64,000 nucleotides of DNA from Enorma phocaeensis (GCF_016901575.1 NZ_JACJKQ010000008.1:1-64000), one strand, 5' to 3'. Counted from the first letter of the stretch, positions 46,594 to 57,881 are shown. Made by a program: numbers and translations. Notes: a model not told the origin generated them from the letters alone.

Positions 46594-46654
46594 TGTCGTG
46601 CATGTAGACATTTTTGCACGACATGATTGACCTGCGGAAATGAGTGCAAAAATC
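46594..46654. repeat. Competing hairpins / repeat (locus 5)
   Basis: TGTCGTGCA (46594-46602) pairs perfectly with TGCACGACA (46615-46623). TTTTTGCAC (46611-46619), which overlaps the second arm, also pairs with GTGCAAAAA (46644-46652). The two stems are mutually exclusive and lie between hisE and the LuxR-type gene. Confidence 0.6.
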
Positions 46655-46752
46655 AAGCAGATGAACGACAAGGCCATATCGGCGAGTGGGGGATACTCAC
46701 GATAGGCAGGGCGATGAAGGGGCTCGGGCCTCGCGCGGGAAAGGAGCTTGCC

Positions 46753-47208
46753 ATGATGCCAACAGGATTTGAATGGGTCGTCATCTGGTTCACGTTGTTC
46801 ATCAACGTCATCCTGCCCGTGGCGGCGATGATAGCGGTCATCGTGCTGGTGGTCCATCTGGTTCGGAAGGGGCGCAAGGGAGGCTCCTCGGCTGGCGCCT
46901 CGCCTGCGGTGCCCGTCGGTTCGCAGGCCGCAGGTGCGCCGCCCGCCTCGGCAGCGCCTGGGAGGCTATCTAAGGAGGCCGCTGCCAAGATCGATCGGAT
47001 GCTTGCCTCGCACAACCTCACCGACCGCGAGCGCGACATCTTGATGGGCGTGTATGCGGGCAGGACGCAGGCCCAGATTGCCGAGGAGCTGTTCTTGTCG
47101 CGCTCGACGGTGGGCACCTACTGCACGCGCGCCTATGAAAAGCTTGGCGTCGAGACCAAGGACGAGGCGTTGGCCCTGCTCGACCGCGCCGCCGCAGACG
47201 AGGCGTAG
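46753..47208 (+). CDS. Small membrane-anchored LuxR-type HTH protein
   Basis: The 151-residue protein has one N-terminal membrane helix (about residues 8-38), an Ala/Gly/Pro linker and a C-terminal LuxR/GerE helix-turn-helix (LTDRERDILMGVYAGRTQ; AEELFLSRSTVGTYCTRAYEKLGV). It has no sensor domain. ATG 46753 follows AAGGAG. The DNA-binding part would face the cytoplasm next to the membrane. Coriobacteriia carry many multi-pass LuxR proteins, but this minimal form is less usual. No target is known. Confidence 0.85.
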   Translation: MMPTGFEWVVIWFTLFINVILPVAAMIAVIVLVVHLVRKGRKGGSSAGASPAVPVGSQAAGAPPASAAPGRLSKEAAAKIDRMLASHNLTDRERDILMGVYAGRTQAQIAEELFLSRSTVGTYCTRAYEKLGVETKDEALALLDRAAADEA

Positions 47209-47376
47209 GCTCGCGTCGGCGGTCCGCCTGGGTCCTACATGCGACATCTGCGTCCCCGTGCGCCCCTTCGCCACACATGAGGGCGATCGGCGCCGTCGTC
47301 TGGCCCACCCCGGTACGCGTCGGCAGGAAATCTGCCACAATGGTCGTAGCGTAAGACCGCGTACAAAGGAGCAAGC

Positions 47377-47748
47377 ATGGCTGCCGAGCAACCCGTTCTG
47401 TTTGTTGAATATCCCAAGTGCACCACCTGCAAGCGGGCAAAGAAGTGGCTGGACGACCACGGCGTCGCCTATACAGACCGCCATATCGTCGAGGACAATC
47501 CCACCGCCGACGAGCTCGCCGACTGGCACGGGCGCTCGGAGCTGCCCGTGCGCCGCTTCTTCAACACGAGCGGCATGAAGTATCGCGAGCTGGGCGTGAA
47601 GGCTCAGCTCGATGCAGGTATGAGCGATGCCGAGGCCTTCGAGCTGCTGGCGACTGACGGCATGCTGGTGAAGCGCCCCATCATCGTGGCGGGAGACACC
47701 GTGCTCGTGGGATTCAGGGAGAGCGAGTGGGAGGCCGCGCTGCTGTAG
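47377..47748 (+). CDS. ArsC/Spx-family protein
   Basis: The 123-residue thioredoxin-fold protein has the YPKCTTCKRAKKWLDDHG active site near the N terminus (CxxC) and KRPIIVAGDTVLVGF at the C terminus. The CxxC resembles Spx and MgsR more than true arsenate reductases, but the conserved Spx RNA-polymerase contact is not clear. It could be a redox regulator or reductase. No arsenic genes are near. AAAGGAG precedes the ATG. Confidence 0.85.
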   Translation: MAAEQPVLFVEYPKCTTCKRAKKWLDDHGVAYTDRHIVEDNPTADELADWHGRSELPVRRFFNTSGMKYRELGVKAQLDAGMSDAEAFELLATDGMLVKRPIIVAGDTVLVGFRESEWEAALL

Positions 47749-47787
47749 GCGCCGGGCTGTCGGACGGCGTCGGGCGCAAAGCAAGCA

Positions 47788-47808
47788 CCGCCGCACGATG
47801 TGCGGCGG
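47788..47808. terminator. Hairpin between convergent genes
   Basis: CCGCCGCAC (47788-47796) pairs perfectly with GTGCGGCGG (47800-47808). It separates the ArsC-like gene from the minus-strand small membrane protein gene, with no T tract. Confidence 0.5.
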
Positions 47809-47877
47809 CCTCTTGCCCCGATGGTTTTGGTAGTTCGTCGCCGGCCTTGCCGCCAAGCCGTTGCCCGTGGCGGCGCG

Positions 47878-48204
47878 CTACTGCATGAGCAGCGTGAACT
47901 GATGGAAGTTATACGCGATCATGGCGACGAGCGCCACGTACACGGCGATGTTCAAGACGCCGAGCGCCATGCCCGCGATGGCGAGCGGCCGCTGCTGCGC
48001 ACGCTGGCGAATGGCGACGGCGCCGAGCGCGATCGCGGCCACGCCCGCGACGATCGCCAGCAGCCAATGGACGCGCAGGCCCGCCGGGATGGCGAGGGTG
48101 CCCATCGCGAGCGCGGCGATGGAAAGCGCGGGGCCTGTTTGCTGCGGGGGCCTGGCGTGATGTCCGCCACGGTTGCCCGCTGCTCCGTTGGTGTATGACG
48201 CCAT
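47878..48204 (-). CDS. Small membrane protein (DUF4190-like)
   Basis: The 108-residue protein has three hydrophobic helices (LSIAALAMGTLAIPAGL; LLAIVAGVAAIALGAVAI; IAGMALGVLNIAVYVALVAM) after a short Gly/His/Pro N terminus. The pattern fits DUF4190-type membrane proteins of unknown role. The minus-strand ATG at 48204 is preceded by GAAGGGGCGG. Operon partners are absent. Confidence 0.65.
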   Translation of the reverse strand: MASYTNGAAGNRGGHHARPPQQTGPALSIAALAMGTLAIPAGLRVHWLLAIVAGVAAIALGAVAIRQRAQQRPLAIAGMALGVLNIAVYVALVAMIAYNFHQFTLLMQ

Positions 48205-48374
48205 ATTCGCCGCCCCTTCTGTGTCCGGAACCTGCTTGGGATTTGTAGGTACGAGAACGAAGGATAGCAGGCCCGTGTGCCGATGGTGCGCAGCCGTTGT
48301 GGATTCCGCATCTCGTAACGTGACTTGGAGTGCACTTCATGTGGTAGCGTCTGGTGCGGTTGAAAGGGGATCGA

Positions 48375-49169
48375 ATGGATGCTGCCGACTTGAAGGCCCT
48401 GGCGGACGCGGTCGTTGCGGGGAAGCTCAGCCCGCAGGAGCTGGTCGATCGTGTGCATATGGATGCGGTGACGGACCTCGGCTTCGCCCAGGTGGACACG
48501 GGGCGCGGCCTGAGGACAGGCGTCTCCGAGGTGATCTACGGGGCGGGGAAGACCGCCGAGCAGATTGCGGGCATCGTGCGCGCGATGGAGGCCGCCGGGC
48601 AGCGGCGGATTCTCATCACCCGTCTGGACCAGCGGAAAGCAGACGCCCTCGTCGAGGCCGGATGCGACATGTCGTACGATGTCGATGCGCGCGCCGGCGT
48701 GGTGGGGGAGCTTCCCGAGCCCGACGGCAACGGTGACATCTTGGTGCTTACGGCAGGTACGAGCGATTACGCCGTGGCGGCCGAGGCCGTGCTCACGGCT
48801 CGCTTTATGGGCAACCGCGTGAGACTGGTGAGCGACGCGGGCGTGGCGGGAATCCATCGGTTGCTGCGCCATGCGGAGGACATCGCCCGCGCGCAGGTGA
48901 TCATCGCGGTAGCGGGCATGGAGGGGGCCCTGCCGAGCGTTGTCGGCGGCCTGGCGAGCTGCCCGGTGATCGCCGTTCCCACGAGCGTCGGCTACGGGGC
49001 AAATCTGGGCGGGCTCACCACGCTGCTCGCCATGGTGAACAGCTGCGCGAGCGGCGTTTCGGTGGTAAACATCGACAACGGTTTCGGCGCGGCGTACCAG
49101 GCCTCCCTCATCAACCACTTGCCGGGGCGCCGTGATGCGCCGAGTGAGGGGCCGGCGCGCGAAGAGTGA
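48375..49169 (+). CDS. larB: Nickel-pincer cofactor carboxylase/hydrolase LarB
   Basis: LarB carboxylates and hydrolyses nicotinic acid adenine dinucleotide, the first step towards the nickel-pincer cofactor of lactate racemase. The 264-residue protein has the AIRC-like core: LVLTAGTSDYAVAAEA, GMEGALPSVVGGL and VPTSVGYGANLGGLTTLL. ATG 48375 follows GAAAGGGG. larC follows 60 bp later; larE and larA are not in the window. Confidence 0.9.
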   Translation: MDAADLKALADAVVAGKLSPQELVDRVHMDAVTDLGFAQVDTGRGLRTGVSEVIYGAGKTAEQIAGIVRAMEAAGQRRILITRLDQRKADALVEAGCDMSYDVDARAGVVGELPEPDGNGDILVLTAGTSDYAVAAEAVLTARFMGNRVRLVSDAGVAGIHRLLRHAEDIARAQVIIAVAGMEGALPSVVGGLASCPVIAVPTSVGYGANLGGLTTLLAMVNSCASGVSVVNIDNGFGAAYQASLINHLPGRRDAPSEGPAREE

Positions 49170-49229
49170 TCCTCGGGGGCGCGGTGCGAGCCGCCTCCGC
49201 CTCCCCATGATTAGACGCAAGGAGACGCT

Positions 49230-50690
<1,461 letters not shown>

Positions 50691-50762
50691 CCTCCGGCGC
50701 GCCGTGCCTGCGCCGTAGCCGGGGCGGGGCGCCCAAAAAGATGGCTCAGAAAACCTGCCGGG

Positions 50763-50768
50763 TATAAT
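50763..50768 (+). promoter_or_regulatory. Consensus -10 (TATAAT) upstream of phosphoesterase gene
   Basis: A perfect TATAAT lies about 150 bp before the phosphoesterase start. No good -35 is at 16-18 bp, so it could be activator-dependent. Confidence 0.4.
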
Positions 50769-50917
50769 GGGCGTAGCCGCTCGCCGGCAGCGCGGGCGCG
50801 ATGCCGCGGGACAAGCGGTGCACGTCGAGACCGCTGCATCGGCAGCCCTGTCCCATATGCCCGTCATGCGCGGCGATGGAAAAGCCTTACGACCAGCGCA
50901 TGTTGAAAGGAACCATC

Positions 50918-51487
50918 ATGAAGGTGCTCATTGCTTCGGACATTCACGGCTCGGCCTATTGGGCCGGCCGCCTCATGGAGGCCATCGATGTCGAGCAGCC
51001 CGATCGCGTCGTGCTTTTGGGCGACCTGCTCTATCACGGGCCGCGCAACGACCTGCCGCGCGACTACGCCCCCAAGCGCGTTATCCCCCTGCTCAACGAC
51101 CTTGCCTCCTCCGGCAGGCTCGTCGCCGTGCGCGGCAACTGCGAGGCGGAGGTCGACCAGATGGTGCTCGGCTTCCCCTGCATGGCCGACTACTCCGTGC
51201 TGGTCGACGAGGCGGGGCGCGAGCTGTTTTTGACGCACGGGCACGTGTTCGGCGCCGGTTTCCACAACAGCGTGGACCATCTGCCCGCCCTGCCTGCGGG
51301 CTCGGCCATCGTCTACGGGCACACGCACGTGAAGGTGAACGAGCCCGTTCCCGGCGCCATGGAGGTCTGGGCATTCAATCCTGGCAGCGTCTCCATCCCT
51401 AAGGACGGGTCGCACAGCTACGGCATCTACGAAAGCGGCCGGTCGATTGCCGAGGCGTTTCGCCACGTGGTGCTCGAGGAGGCGTAG
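50918..51487 (+). CDS. YfcE-type metallophosphoesterase
   Basis: The 189-residue protein has the calcineurin-like metal motifs LIASDIHGSAYW, VLLGDLLYHGPRN, VRGNCE, TLTHGH-type FLTHGHVFG and YGHTHVKVNE. YfcE homologues are phosphodiesterases with unknown physiological substrate. ATG 50918 follows GAAAGG. It ends at the start of mazG, so the genes are coupled. Confidence 0.9.
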   Translation: MKVLIASDIHGSAYWAGRLMEAIDVEQPDRVVLLGDLLYHGPRNDLPRDYAPKRVIPLLNDLASSGRLVAVRGNCEAEVDQMVLGFPCMADYSVLVDEAGRELFLTHGHVFGAGFHNSVDHLPALPAGSAIVYGHTHVKVNEPVPGAMEVWAFNPGSVSIPKDGSHSYGIYESGRSIAEAFRHVVLEEA

Positions 51488-51492
51488 TGCGC

Positions 51493-52365
51493 ATGGAAGC
51501 AAATCTGTCCCACGCTGAGCCATCGCAACAAGAGGCGGCTCGCGACCGCTCGACCCGCTCCGACGCGCGTGACTCCTTGGATGCGCTCGTCGAGACCATC
51601 TGGCGTCTGCGCCAGCCCGACGGATGCCCTTGGGACCGCAAGCAGACGCATGCGTCCATTGCGAAGAACATGGTCGAGGAGGCCTATGAGGCCGTCGACT
51701 GCATAGAGGCAAACGACGCCGAGCACCTATGCGAAGAGCTGGGAGACGTGCTCATGCAGGTGCTGCTGCACGCTCAGATCGCGGCCGACGCCGGCGAGTT
51801 CACCATCGATGACGTGGCTCGGGGCCTCAACGAGAAGCTCATCCGGCGCCATCCGCATGTGTTCGGCGAGCACAATGCCGCATCGGACGCCGACGAGGTG
51901 CTGGGGATCTGGGATGCGGTAAAGCTTGCCGAGAAGGCGGGACGCGACGCTCAGGCGGCGCAGGCAAACGAGCGCCCGGCGGGACTTTTGGACGGCGTCC
52001 CGCGCGCGTTGCCGGCCCTTATGGAGGCCCAGAAAGTCTCGCGCAAGGCTGCCGCCGTGGGCTTCGAGTGGGATACGGTGGACGACGTCTGGGACCAGGT
52101 GGCGTCGGAGCGAGAAGAGTTCGAGCGCGAGGCCCCTGGTTCCGACGAGCGTGAGCTTGAGTTCGGCGATATGCTGTTCGCCATGGTAAACGTGGCGCGC
52201 AAGGAAGGAATCGACGCCGAGAGCGCCCTGCGTGCGAGCACGGCGAAGTTCCGCCGCCGCTGGGAGGCGGTCGAGAACCTCGCGCAGGAGGGTGGCTCCT
52301 CGGTAGAGGACCTCTCTACCGAGGAACTCAACCGCCTGTGGAATCAGGTGAAGACGAGCGAGTAG
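51493..52365 (+). CDS. mazG: Nucleoside triphosphate pyrophosphohydrolase
   Basis: MazG hydrolyses noncanonical NTPs to NMP and PPi. The 290-residue protein has two MazG-type halves: RLRQPDGCPWDRKQTHASI with EEAYEAVDCIE and ELGDVLMQVLLHAQIA in the first, and VGFEWDTVDDVWDQVASE with EFGDMLFAMVNVAR in the second. ATG 51493 and GTG 51487 are both possible after AGGAGG. The upstream 20 residues are charged and not conserved. Confidence 0.92.
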   Translation: MEANLSHAEPSQQEAARDRSTRSDARDSLDALVETIWRLRQPDGCPWDRKQTHASIAKNMVEEAYEAVDCIEANDAEHLCEELGDVLMQVLLHAQIAADAGEFTIDDVARGLNEKLIRRHPHVFGEHNAASDADEVLGIWDAVKLAEKAGRDAQAAQANERPAGLLDGVPRALPALMEAQKVSRKAAAVGFEWDTVDDVWDQVASEREEFEREAPGSDERELEFGDMLFAMVNVARKEGIDAESALRASTAKFRRRWEAVENLAQEGGSSVEDLSTEELNRLWNQVKTSE

Positions 52366-52408
52366 GCCTGCGCCTTCGCGGCCTGGGCCATTCGCGCGCG
52401 GCTTCGGA

Positions 52409-52706
52409 TGGTCAAAGTGGTCGCTGCCTGGGCAGGCTCCGCGCGCACATCGGTGGCGCTTGGTCAAAAGGTTGCCTGCCTGGGCAAGGGGGCGCGGCGG
52501 GTGCGTGTCCGTGGTCAAACGGGGCTTCCTCTGGGCAGAATGCTGCCTGCGCGAGCGCGTGCGGGTACGGTTCCCTGCCCAGGGCGACATGCTTTTGACC
52601 AGGGTGCTCTGCCGGGGCACGCCCCATATGCCCAGCGCAGCTGGCATATGACCATCGCTGGTTCTCGGCACCGTCTCATCTGCCCAGCGTGGCACATTTT
52701 TGACCA
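52409..52706. repeat. Six-copy mirror-symmetric array TGGTCAAA-N11-CTGGGCA (locus 6)
   Basis: Plus-orientation copies begin at 52409, 52461 and 52512. Inverted copies span 52576-52601, 52629-52654 and 52681-52706. Every copy is 26 bp: an 8-base block, 11 variable bases, then a 7-base block. One copy has TGGTCATA; the others are exact in both blocks. Copies are 51-53 bp apart. The mid-point of the array is 52557, and gap sequences are not conserved. The rest of 52366-52904 has no gene. Confidence 0.9.
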
Positions 52707-52844
52707 CGGCGCCAGGCCAAGAGATCGCGCCGGCGGCCGCGTCCGGCGCCACATCGGCCGCTTCCAGCGCCTCCGACTCCCAGATGCCCGGATGAAAATC
52801 TTCGGGCTCTCGCGTTATCGTGCCGTCAATTCGGGCATACTTAA

Positions 52845-54194
<1,350 letters not shown>

Positions 54195-54276
54195 CAGATG
54201 GGTGGGCGCGGGCGAGCGCAGTGCTCGGCCCGCCACCTCCCATGAACTTTCCTGTCGTGATGTCAGCCAAGGGGGC

Positions 54277-54326
54277 TCGGGGCCGGCGGCGCAAGCAGAA
54301 GGCTTGCCCGCCGGCCCCGACTTCTT
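54277..54326 (+). terminator. Terminator after eno
   Basis: TCGGGGCCGGCGG (54277-54289) pairs with the complementary arm ending at 54320, with inner stem GCAAGC/GCTTGC. It is followed by CTTCTT. Confidence 0.65.
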
Positions 54327-54360
54327 GCGTTTGTGATGGATGCGGGCGGCACCGTGTAAC

Positions 54361-54404
54361 TTGTGCAAAGCCTGCACAACTGTCGTTGGCGCGCATGGTA
54401 TAAC
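54361..54404 (+). promoter_or_regulatory. Dyad and -10 upstream of DivIC-like gene
   Basis: TTGTGCA (54361-54367) and TGCACAA (54373-54379) form a perfect dyad with spacer AAGCC. A -10 TATAAC is at 54399-54404. The dyad covers the -35 position, as a repressor operator would. Confidence 0.5.
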
Positions 54405-54446
54405 TGTAGGACAAACGCACACACACCCTAAATGCACAAGGCGTCC

Positions 54447-55676
54447 ATGAACGATCTTCGCAACAGCTCATATCGCGCAGCCTCCCCACGGGGCGGCTGG
54501 GGCATGCCGGCAGACGCCGCTGCTACGGGCGACCTCTCGGCCGCTCGTCAGGCGCTGTCGCCTTGGCGCGTGGCGGAGCAGTCTGCCGGGGGCAGCGGCT
54601 TTCGTGGCGAGGGCTATCGAGGCTCCTCCCGCGGCGGTCGGGGCGCGGCTCGCGCTCAGGGCCCAGGGCGATCTGGCGGCGCGTTCTCGCGTTCGAATGG
54701 CCGCGCTTCGCGAGGCTCTTCTGGACGGGGCGTGCGCGGCGGCGATCGTGCCGGTGCGGATGCTCGTCGGGCGGCTGCCCCTTGGACGGTGCGCGGAGGC
54801 GACGATGGGGCTTCATCGCGGAGGGCCTCGCGAGGCGTAGCCGAGACAGAAGGCTTCGGGTCTTTTGCCCGAAGCTCGCGCGCCGCGCGCCGCACAGGCG
54901 GTGCTTCGTACGGCGAGCGCGGGGCGTCACGTCGAGATCCGGCAGAAACGGCGGAGGAGGCCGCGTCGGCGCGCTCGGAGTCGCGGCGAAGCGGCTTCAT
55001 GCGGTACGCATCGGACAACAAGGTGGTTCAGGCGCTATACGGCATCACCACCGGCCCCTATAAGTACCTGCTGATATTGCTTGTCATCGTCGCTGCGGGC
55101 GTAAGCCTGTATTTCCCAATTCGCGACTACTACGTTGCGTATCGCACCAACGACATCCTTACGCGCCAGCTTCAGCTGCGCGAGGCGTACAACGAGAGTC
55201 TGCAGTCCGACGTCGATCAGCTGCTCTCCACCGAGGGCATCGAAAACGCGGCGCGCGAGAACCTTGGCCTCGTCATGCCGGGGGAGAAGCGCATCGACGT
55301 CGTCGGCTCCGTAGGGGATGGCGCAGATTCCTCCGACGCATCGACGGGCGAGGATTCTGGCGACGCTTCGGACGCCGAGGGTTCCAGCGGCACGCAAGAC
55401 GGCGGCGCCGACGCATCGGGAGGCGATGCCTCGCAGGACGACTCGTCATCCGGCTCGACGGACGCAGGGACCAGCGGGGATTCGGACGGCGACGCGACAT
55501 CCGATGACTCCGGCTCTGACGTTTCTTTGACACAAAAGGTGCCGACCACCTCTGCGGAGCTTCGCGAGGCGGAGGCGGCAATCGCCGAGGAGGCGCCGTG
55601 GTATATCAAGGCGCTTGACACGCTGTTCTTCTATCAGGGCGTCGATGGACAGAAGGTTTCCTCGACCGGAGAATAG
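54447..55676 (+). CDS. DivIC/FtsB-like septum protein with long disordered arms
   Basis: About 409 residues. The core is a membrane helix (YLLILLVIVAAGVSLYFPI) followed by a short periplasmic coiled coil and TEGIENAARENLGLVMPGE, matching DivIC/FtsB septum initiators. The N terminus, about 185 residues, is Arg/Gly/Ser-rich and basic; the C terminus is Ser/Asp/Gly-rich and acidic. Typical FtsB is about 100 residues, so both arms are large additions. ATG 54447 follows AAGG; ATG 54432 is an alternative. Confidence 0.85.
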   Translation: MNDLRNSSYRAASPRGGWGMPADAAATGDLSAARQALSPWRVAEQSAGGSGFRGEGYRGSSRGGRGAARAQGPGRSGGAFSRSNGRASRGSSGRGVRGGDRAGADARRAAAPWTVRGGDDGASSRRASRGVAETEGFGSFARSSRAARRTGGASYGERGASRRDPAETAEEAASARSESRRSGFMRYASDNKVVQALYGITTGPYKYLLILLVIVAAGVSLYFPIRDYYVAYRTNDILTRQLQLREAYNESLQSDVDQLLSTEGIENAARENLGLVMPGEKRIDVVGSVGDGADSSDASTGEDSGDASDAEGSSGTQDGGADASGGDASQDDSSSGSTDAGTSGDSDGDATSDDSGSDVSLTQKVPTTSAELREAEAAIAEEAPWYIKALDTLFFYQGVDGQKVSSTGE

Positions 55677-55708
55677 ACGGCGGAAAGCTGACCGATGGGG
55701 GTTGGGAC

Positions 55709-56719
55709 ATGATGAAGCAGACGATGGATGGCAGCGGGCGAATTCGCGTTGCCGCGATTGACCTGGGAACGGTTTCCTCACGCCTGTCGCTTGCCGAAAT
55801 CGAGGCGGGCGCGCCGGTGGGCGCGCGCAAGCACACGCTGATCACCGACCTCGGCGAGGGCGTTGACGCAACCGGGCGTTTTTGTGACGAGGCGGTTGGG
55901 CGCGTCGTCAATGCTTGCCGCACCTTTGTCGAGGAGGCGCGCGCCTTTGGCGCCACGTGCATCTGCACGACTTTGACAAGCGCCGCGCGCGATGCAGACA
56001 ATGCGCAGGTGCTGCTCGACCAGCTCTCTGGGCTGGGCCTTGTCCCGCAAGTCATTCCGGGCGAGGTCGAGGCTCGTCTCACGTTTTACGGCGTCGCTCG
56101 CGATTTTCCCGGCGAGCGCATCGCCGTCGCAGACTCAGGCGGCGGATCGACCGAGATCGCCGTCGGCGCCCTCTCCTCTGGGGGCGAGGTCGGCCTCGAG
56201 CGCGTGCAGTCGCTCAACATCGGGTGCCGACGCGTCACGGACCGATTCTTCCACGGAAACCCCCCGTCGTGCGTGGATGTGCAGGAGGCGGCGAGGTGGT
56301 CTGCCGACCAATTTGCAGCGTATTGGGCAGGCCTCGATGACCGTCCCGAGCGTCTGGTGGCGGTGGGCGGCACGGTGACCACGCTCGTCGCGATAACTCA
56401 TGAGCTTGAGCGCTACGATCCGGCGTTCGTCCATCTTCACGAGCTCTCTGTTGCAGAGATCGAGGGCTGCATCGATCGCATGAGGCCGCTGACGGTCGCG
56501 CAGATCGCACAGCTCAAGGGGATTCAGCCCAAGCGCGCGCACGTCATGCTCGCCGGCGCCGTCGTGATGCGCGAGCTCATGCGTGCTGGCGGCTACGATG
56601 TGCTCACCGTGAGCGAAAACAGTCTGCTTGCCGGCATGGCTGCGACCATAGGAGAGACCCTTGTGAAGGGGAAGACCGCCATCGGGTGGGTCCCGGAGCT
56701 GTCATATCTGGCGCACTGA
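55709..56719 (+). CDS. ppx: Ppx/GppA phosphatase family protein
   Basis: These enzymes hydrolyse polyphosphate or pppGpp. The 336-residue protein has the actin-like fold with AAIDLGTVSSRLSLAEI, VADSGGGSTEIAVG and VGGTVTTLVAITHELE. It is shorter than E. coli Ppx and lacks the C-terminal HD-like domain, as in actinobacterial short forms. It follows the DivIC-like gene by 32 bp, an arrangement seen in other Actinobacteria. Confidence 0.9.
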   Translation: MMKQTMDGSGRIRVAAIDLGTVSSRLSLAEIEAGAPVGARKHTLITDLGEGVDATGRFCDEAVGRVVNACRTFVEEARAFGATCICTTLTSAARDADNAQVLLDQLSGLGLVPQVIPGEVEARLTFYGVARDFPGERIAVADSGGGSTEIAVGALSSGGEVGLERVQSLNIGCRRVTDRFFHGNPPSCVDVQEAARWSADQFAAYWAGLDDRPERLVAVGGTVTTLVAITHELERYDPAFVHLHELSVAEIEGCIDRMRPLTVAQIAQLKGIQPKRAHVMLAGAVVMRELMRAGGYDVLTVSENSLLAGMAATIGETLVKGKTAIGWVPELSYLAH

Positions 56720-56807
56720 CGGCCAGGGGCGGTGGGACGCTGCGCGCCTTGCGGCGCGCAGCCGCTGCGGGCGCCGACTCGTTCCGCGGCGAACGCTCGC
56801 ACGCTCG

Positions 56808-56835
56808 CTGAGCAAACGCCCGCGCGTTTGCTCAG
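56808..56835. terminator. Hairpin after ppx
   Basis: CTGAGCAAACG (56808-56818) pairs perfectly with CGTTTGCTCAG (56825-56835), loop of six. There is no T tract. It lies between the convergent ppx and tRNA-Leu. Confidence 0.5.
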
Positions 56836-56915
56836 TCTCGCGACCCCAATGGGTTCGAGTCCATGTTCTGGGCACGGACGCGGGCGTTTCACTCGCTTGA
56901 TTCTTTTTCAACAGA

Positions 56916-57000
56916 TGGTAGGGGCGGTGGGACTCGAACCCACAATCCTTTCGGCCGAAGATTTTAAGTCTCCTGCGTATGCCAATTCCGCCACGCCCCC
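56916..57000 (-). tRNA. tRNA-Leu (anticodon TAA)
   Basis: On the minus strand the acceptor GGGGGCG starts at 57000 and the encoded CCA ends at 56916. The anticodon region GACTTAAAATC carries TAA. A long variable arm (CTTCGGCCGAAAG) and T arm GGTTCGAGTCCC are present. Its length of 85 fits class II tRNA-Leu. Confidence 0.95.
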
Positions 57001-57073
57001 TTGGGCTCGAAGCAAGTCTAGCAGAGACGGGCGTCTGCGTGGTTTGAAGTTCTGAGGGGCTGGCTGAGCGGGA

Positions 57074-57712
57074 TCAGGCATTCGGCGTGTCGGTGGCGTC
57101 CGGGGTCTTCTCGAGTCCGCCGTCGCGCTTGGCACGTGAAAGGTACTCGTCGCGCTTCGCATAATTGCCCGCGTGCTCATACTGCACGGCGAGCAGATAT
57201 TCGAGCTTGCCCCGCTGGAAGGTGTCGACGCTGTCAAGCTGGGATTCCATTTCGTCAATATGGTTAGACTTGCCGGCAACGAGCACGTCATAGAGCTGGC
57301 GGCACTCATATTTAATGGGGTCGTACTGTTGGCCCCAGCTTTCGATTTCTGCCAAAAGCTCGCGCGAGCGCTTGGCCTCGTCGGTGCCTACATAAAAGTT
57401 GAAGGCTTTGAGCACGAGGTCCATTCGCTGGCGTCGGCCGAGCTTGCGGCGCAGCATGCGGTCGAGAAGAACCTCGGTCTGCTTGTCATCGCCCTGCAGC
57501 ATGAGCGCATCGAGATTCATGCTGGCGAGGGTGTTGCCGGGGTAGAGGAGGCGCGTGGTTGTGGCACCGAGCAGGCGGTAGAACTCGGCAAACTGTCCTG
57601 TGGCGAGCAGTCGCTGGAGCGTATTGGTGCGGGCCCGACGTGCGATTACGGTTGCAACCCAGATGATAAACAGGATGATGACGAGCACGAGCGTGCCGTT
57701 CAAGGAATCCAT
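57074..57712 (-). CDS. Membrane-anchored helical-repeat protein of unknown function
   Basis: The 212-residue protein has one N-terminal membrane helix (TLVLVIILFIIWVATVIARR) and then an all-alpha soluble region resembling TPR-like repeats (MLQGDDKQTEVLLDRMLRRK; YLLAVQYEHAGNYAKRDEYLSRA). It has no catalytic motif I recognise. ATG 57712 on the minus strand follows AGGAGG. It lies alone between tRNA-Leu and the PTS IIB gene, so context gives no function. Confidence 0.7.
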   Translation of the reverse strand: MDSLNGTLVLVIILFIIWVATVIARRARTNTLQRLLATGQFAEFYRLLGATTTRLLYPGNTLASMNLDALMLQGDDKQTEVLLDRMLRRKLGRRQRMDLVLKAFNFYVGTDEAKRSRELLAEIESWGQQYDPIKYECRQLYDVLVAGKSNHIDEMESQLDSVDTFQRGKLEYLLAVQYEHAGNYAKRDEYLSRAKRDGGLEKTPDATDTPNA

Positions 57713-57881
57713 GGAGCCTCCTGTAAGGTCGTGTCGGGACGCCATTATCCCTCACCGTGCCGAGAAGTTCCAGCGCCGGCATGTGTGTCGTTTTCGGCGC
57801 TCTCTGATGATTTGCCTATTCAAACTGGGGCGGCGAGGAAGTAAACTACTGGTGTCGACATCTCGAAAGGAGACCTTTGTT

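Noticed and set aside
52409-52706. CRISPR array
   Set aside because: The six repeats are not all direct, they are split by a variable core, gaps are not spacer-like unique units of one length, and no cas genes are present.
52409-52706. One simple long hairpin explains the array
   Set aside because: The gaps and variable cores are not complementary between arms; only the 8-base and 7-base blocks are kept.
56840-56870. tRNA-like T-loop GGGTTCGAGTCC after ppx
   Set aside because: Only four stem pairs form and no acceptor or anticodon arm is present; probably chance.
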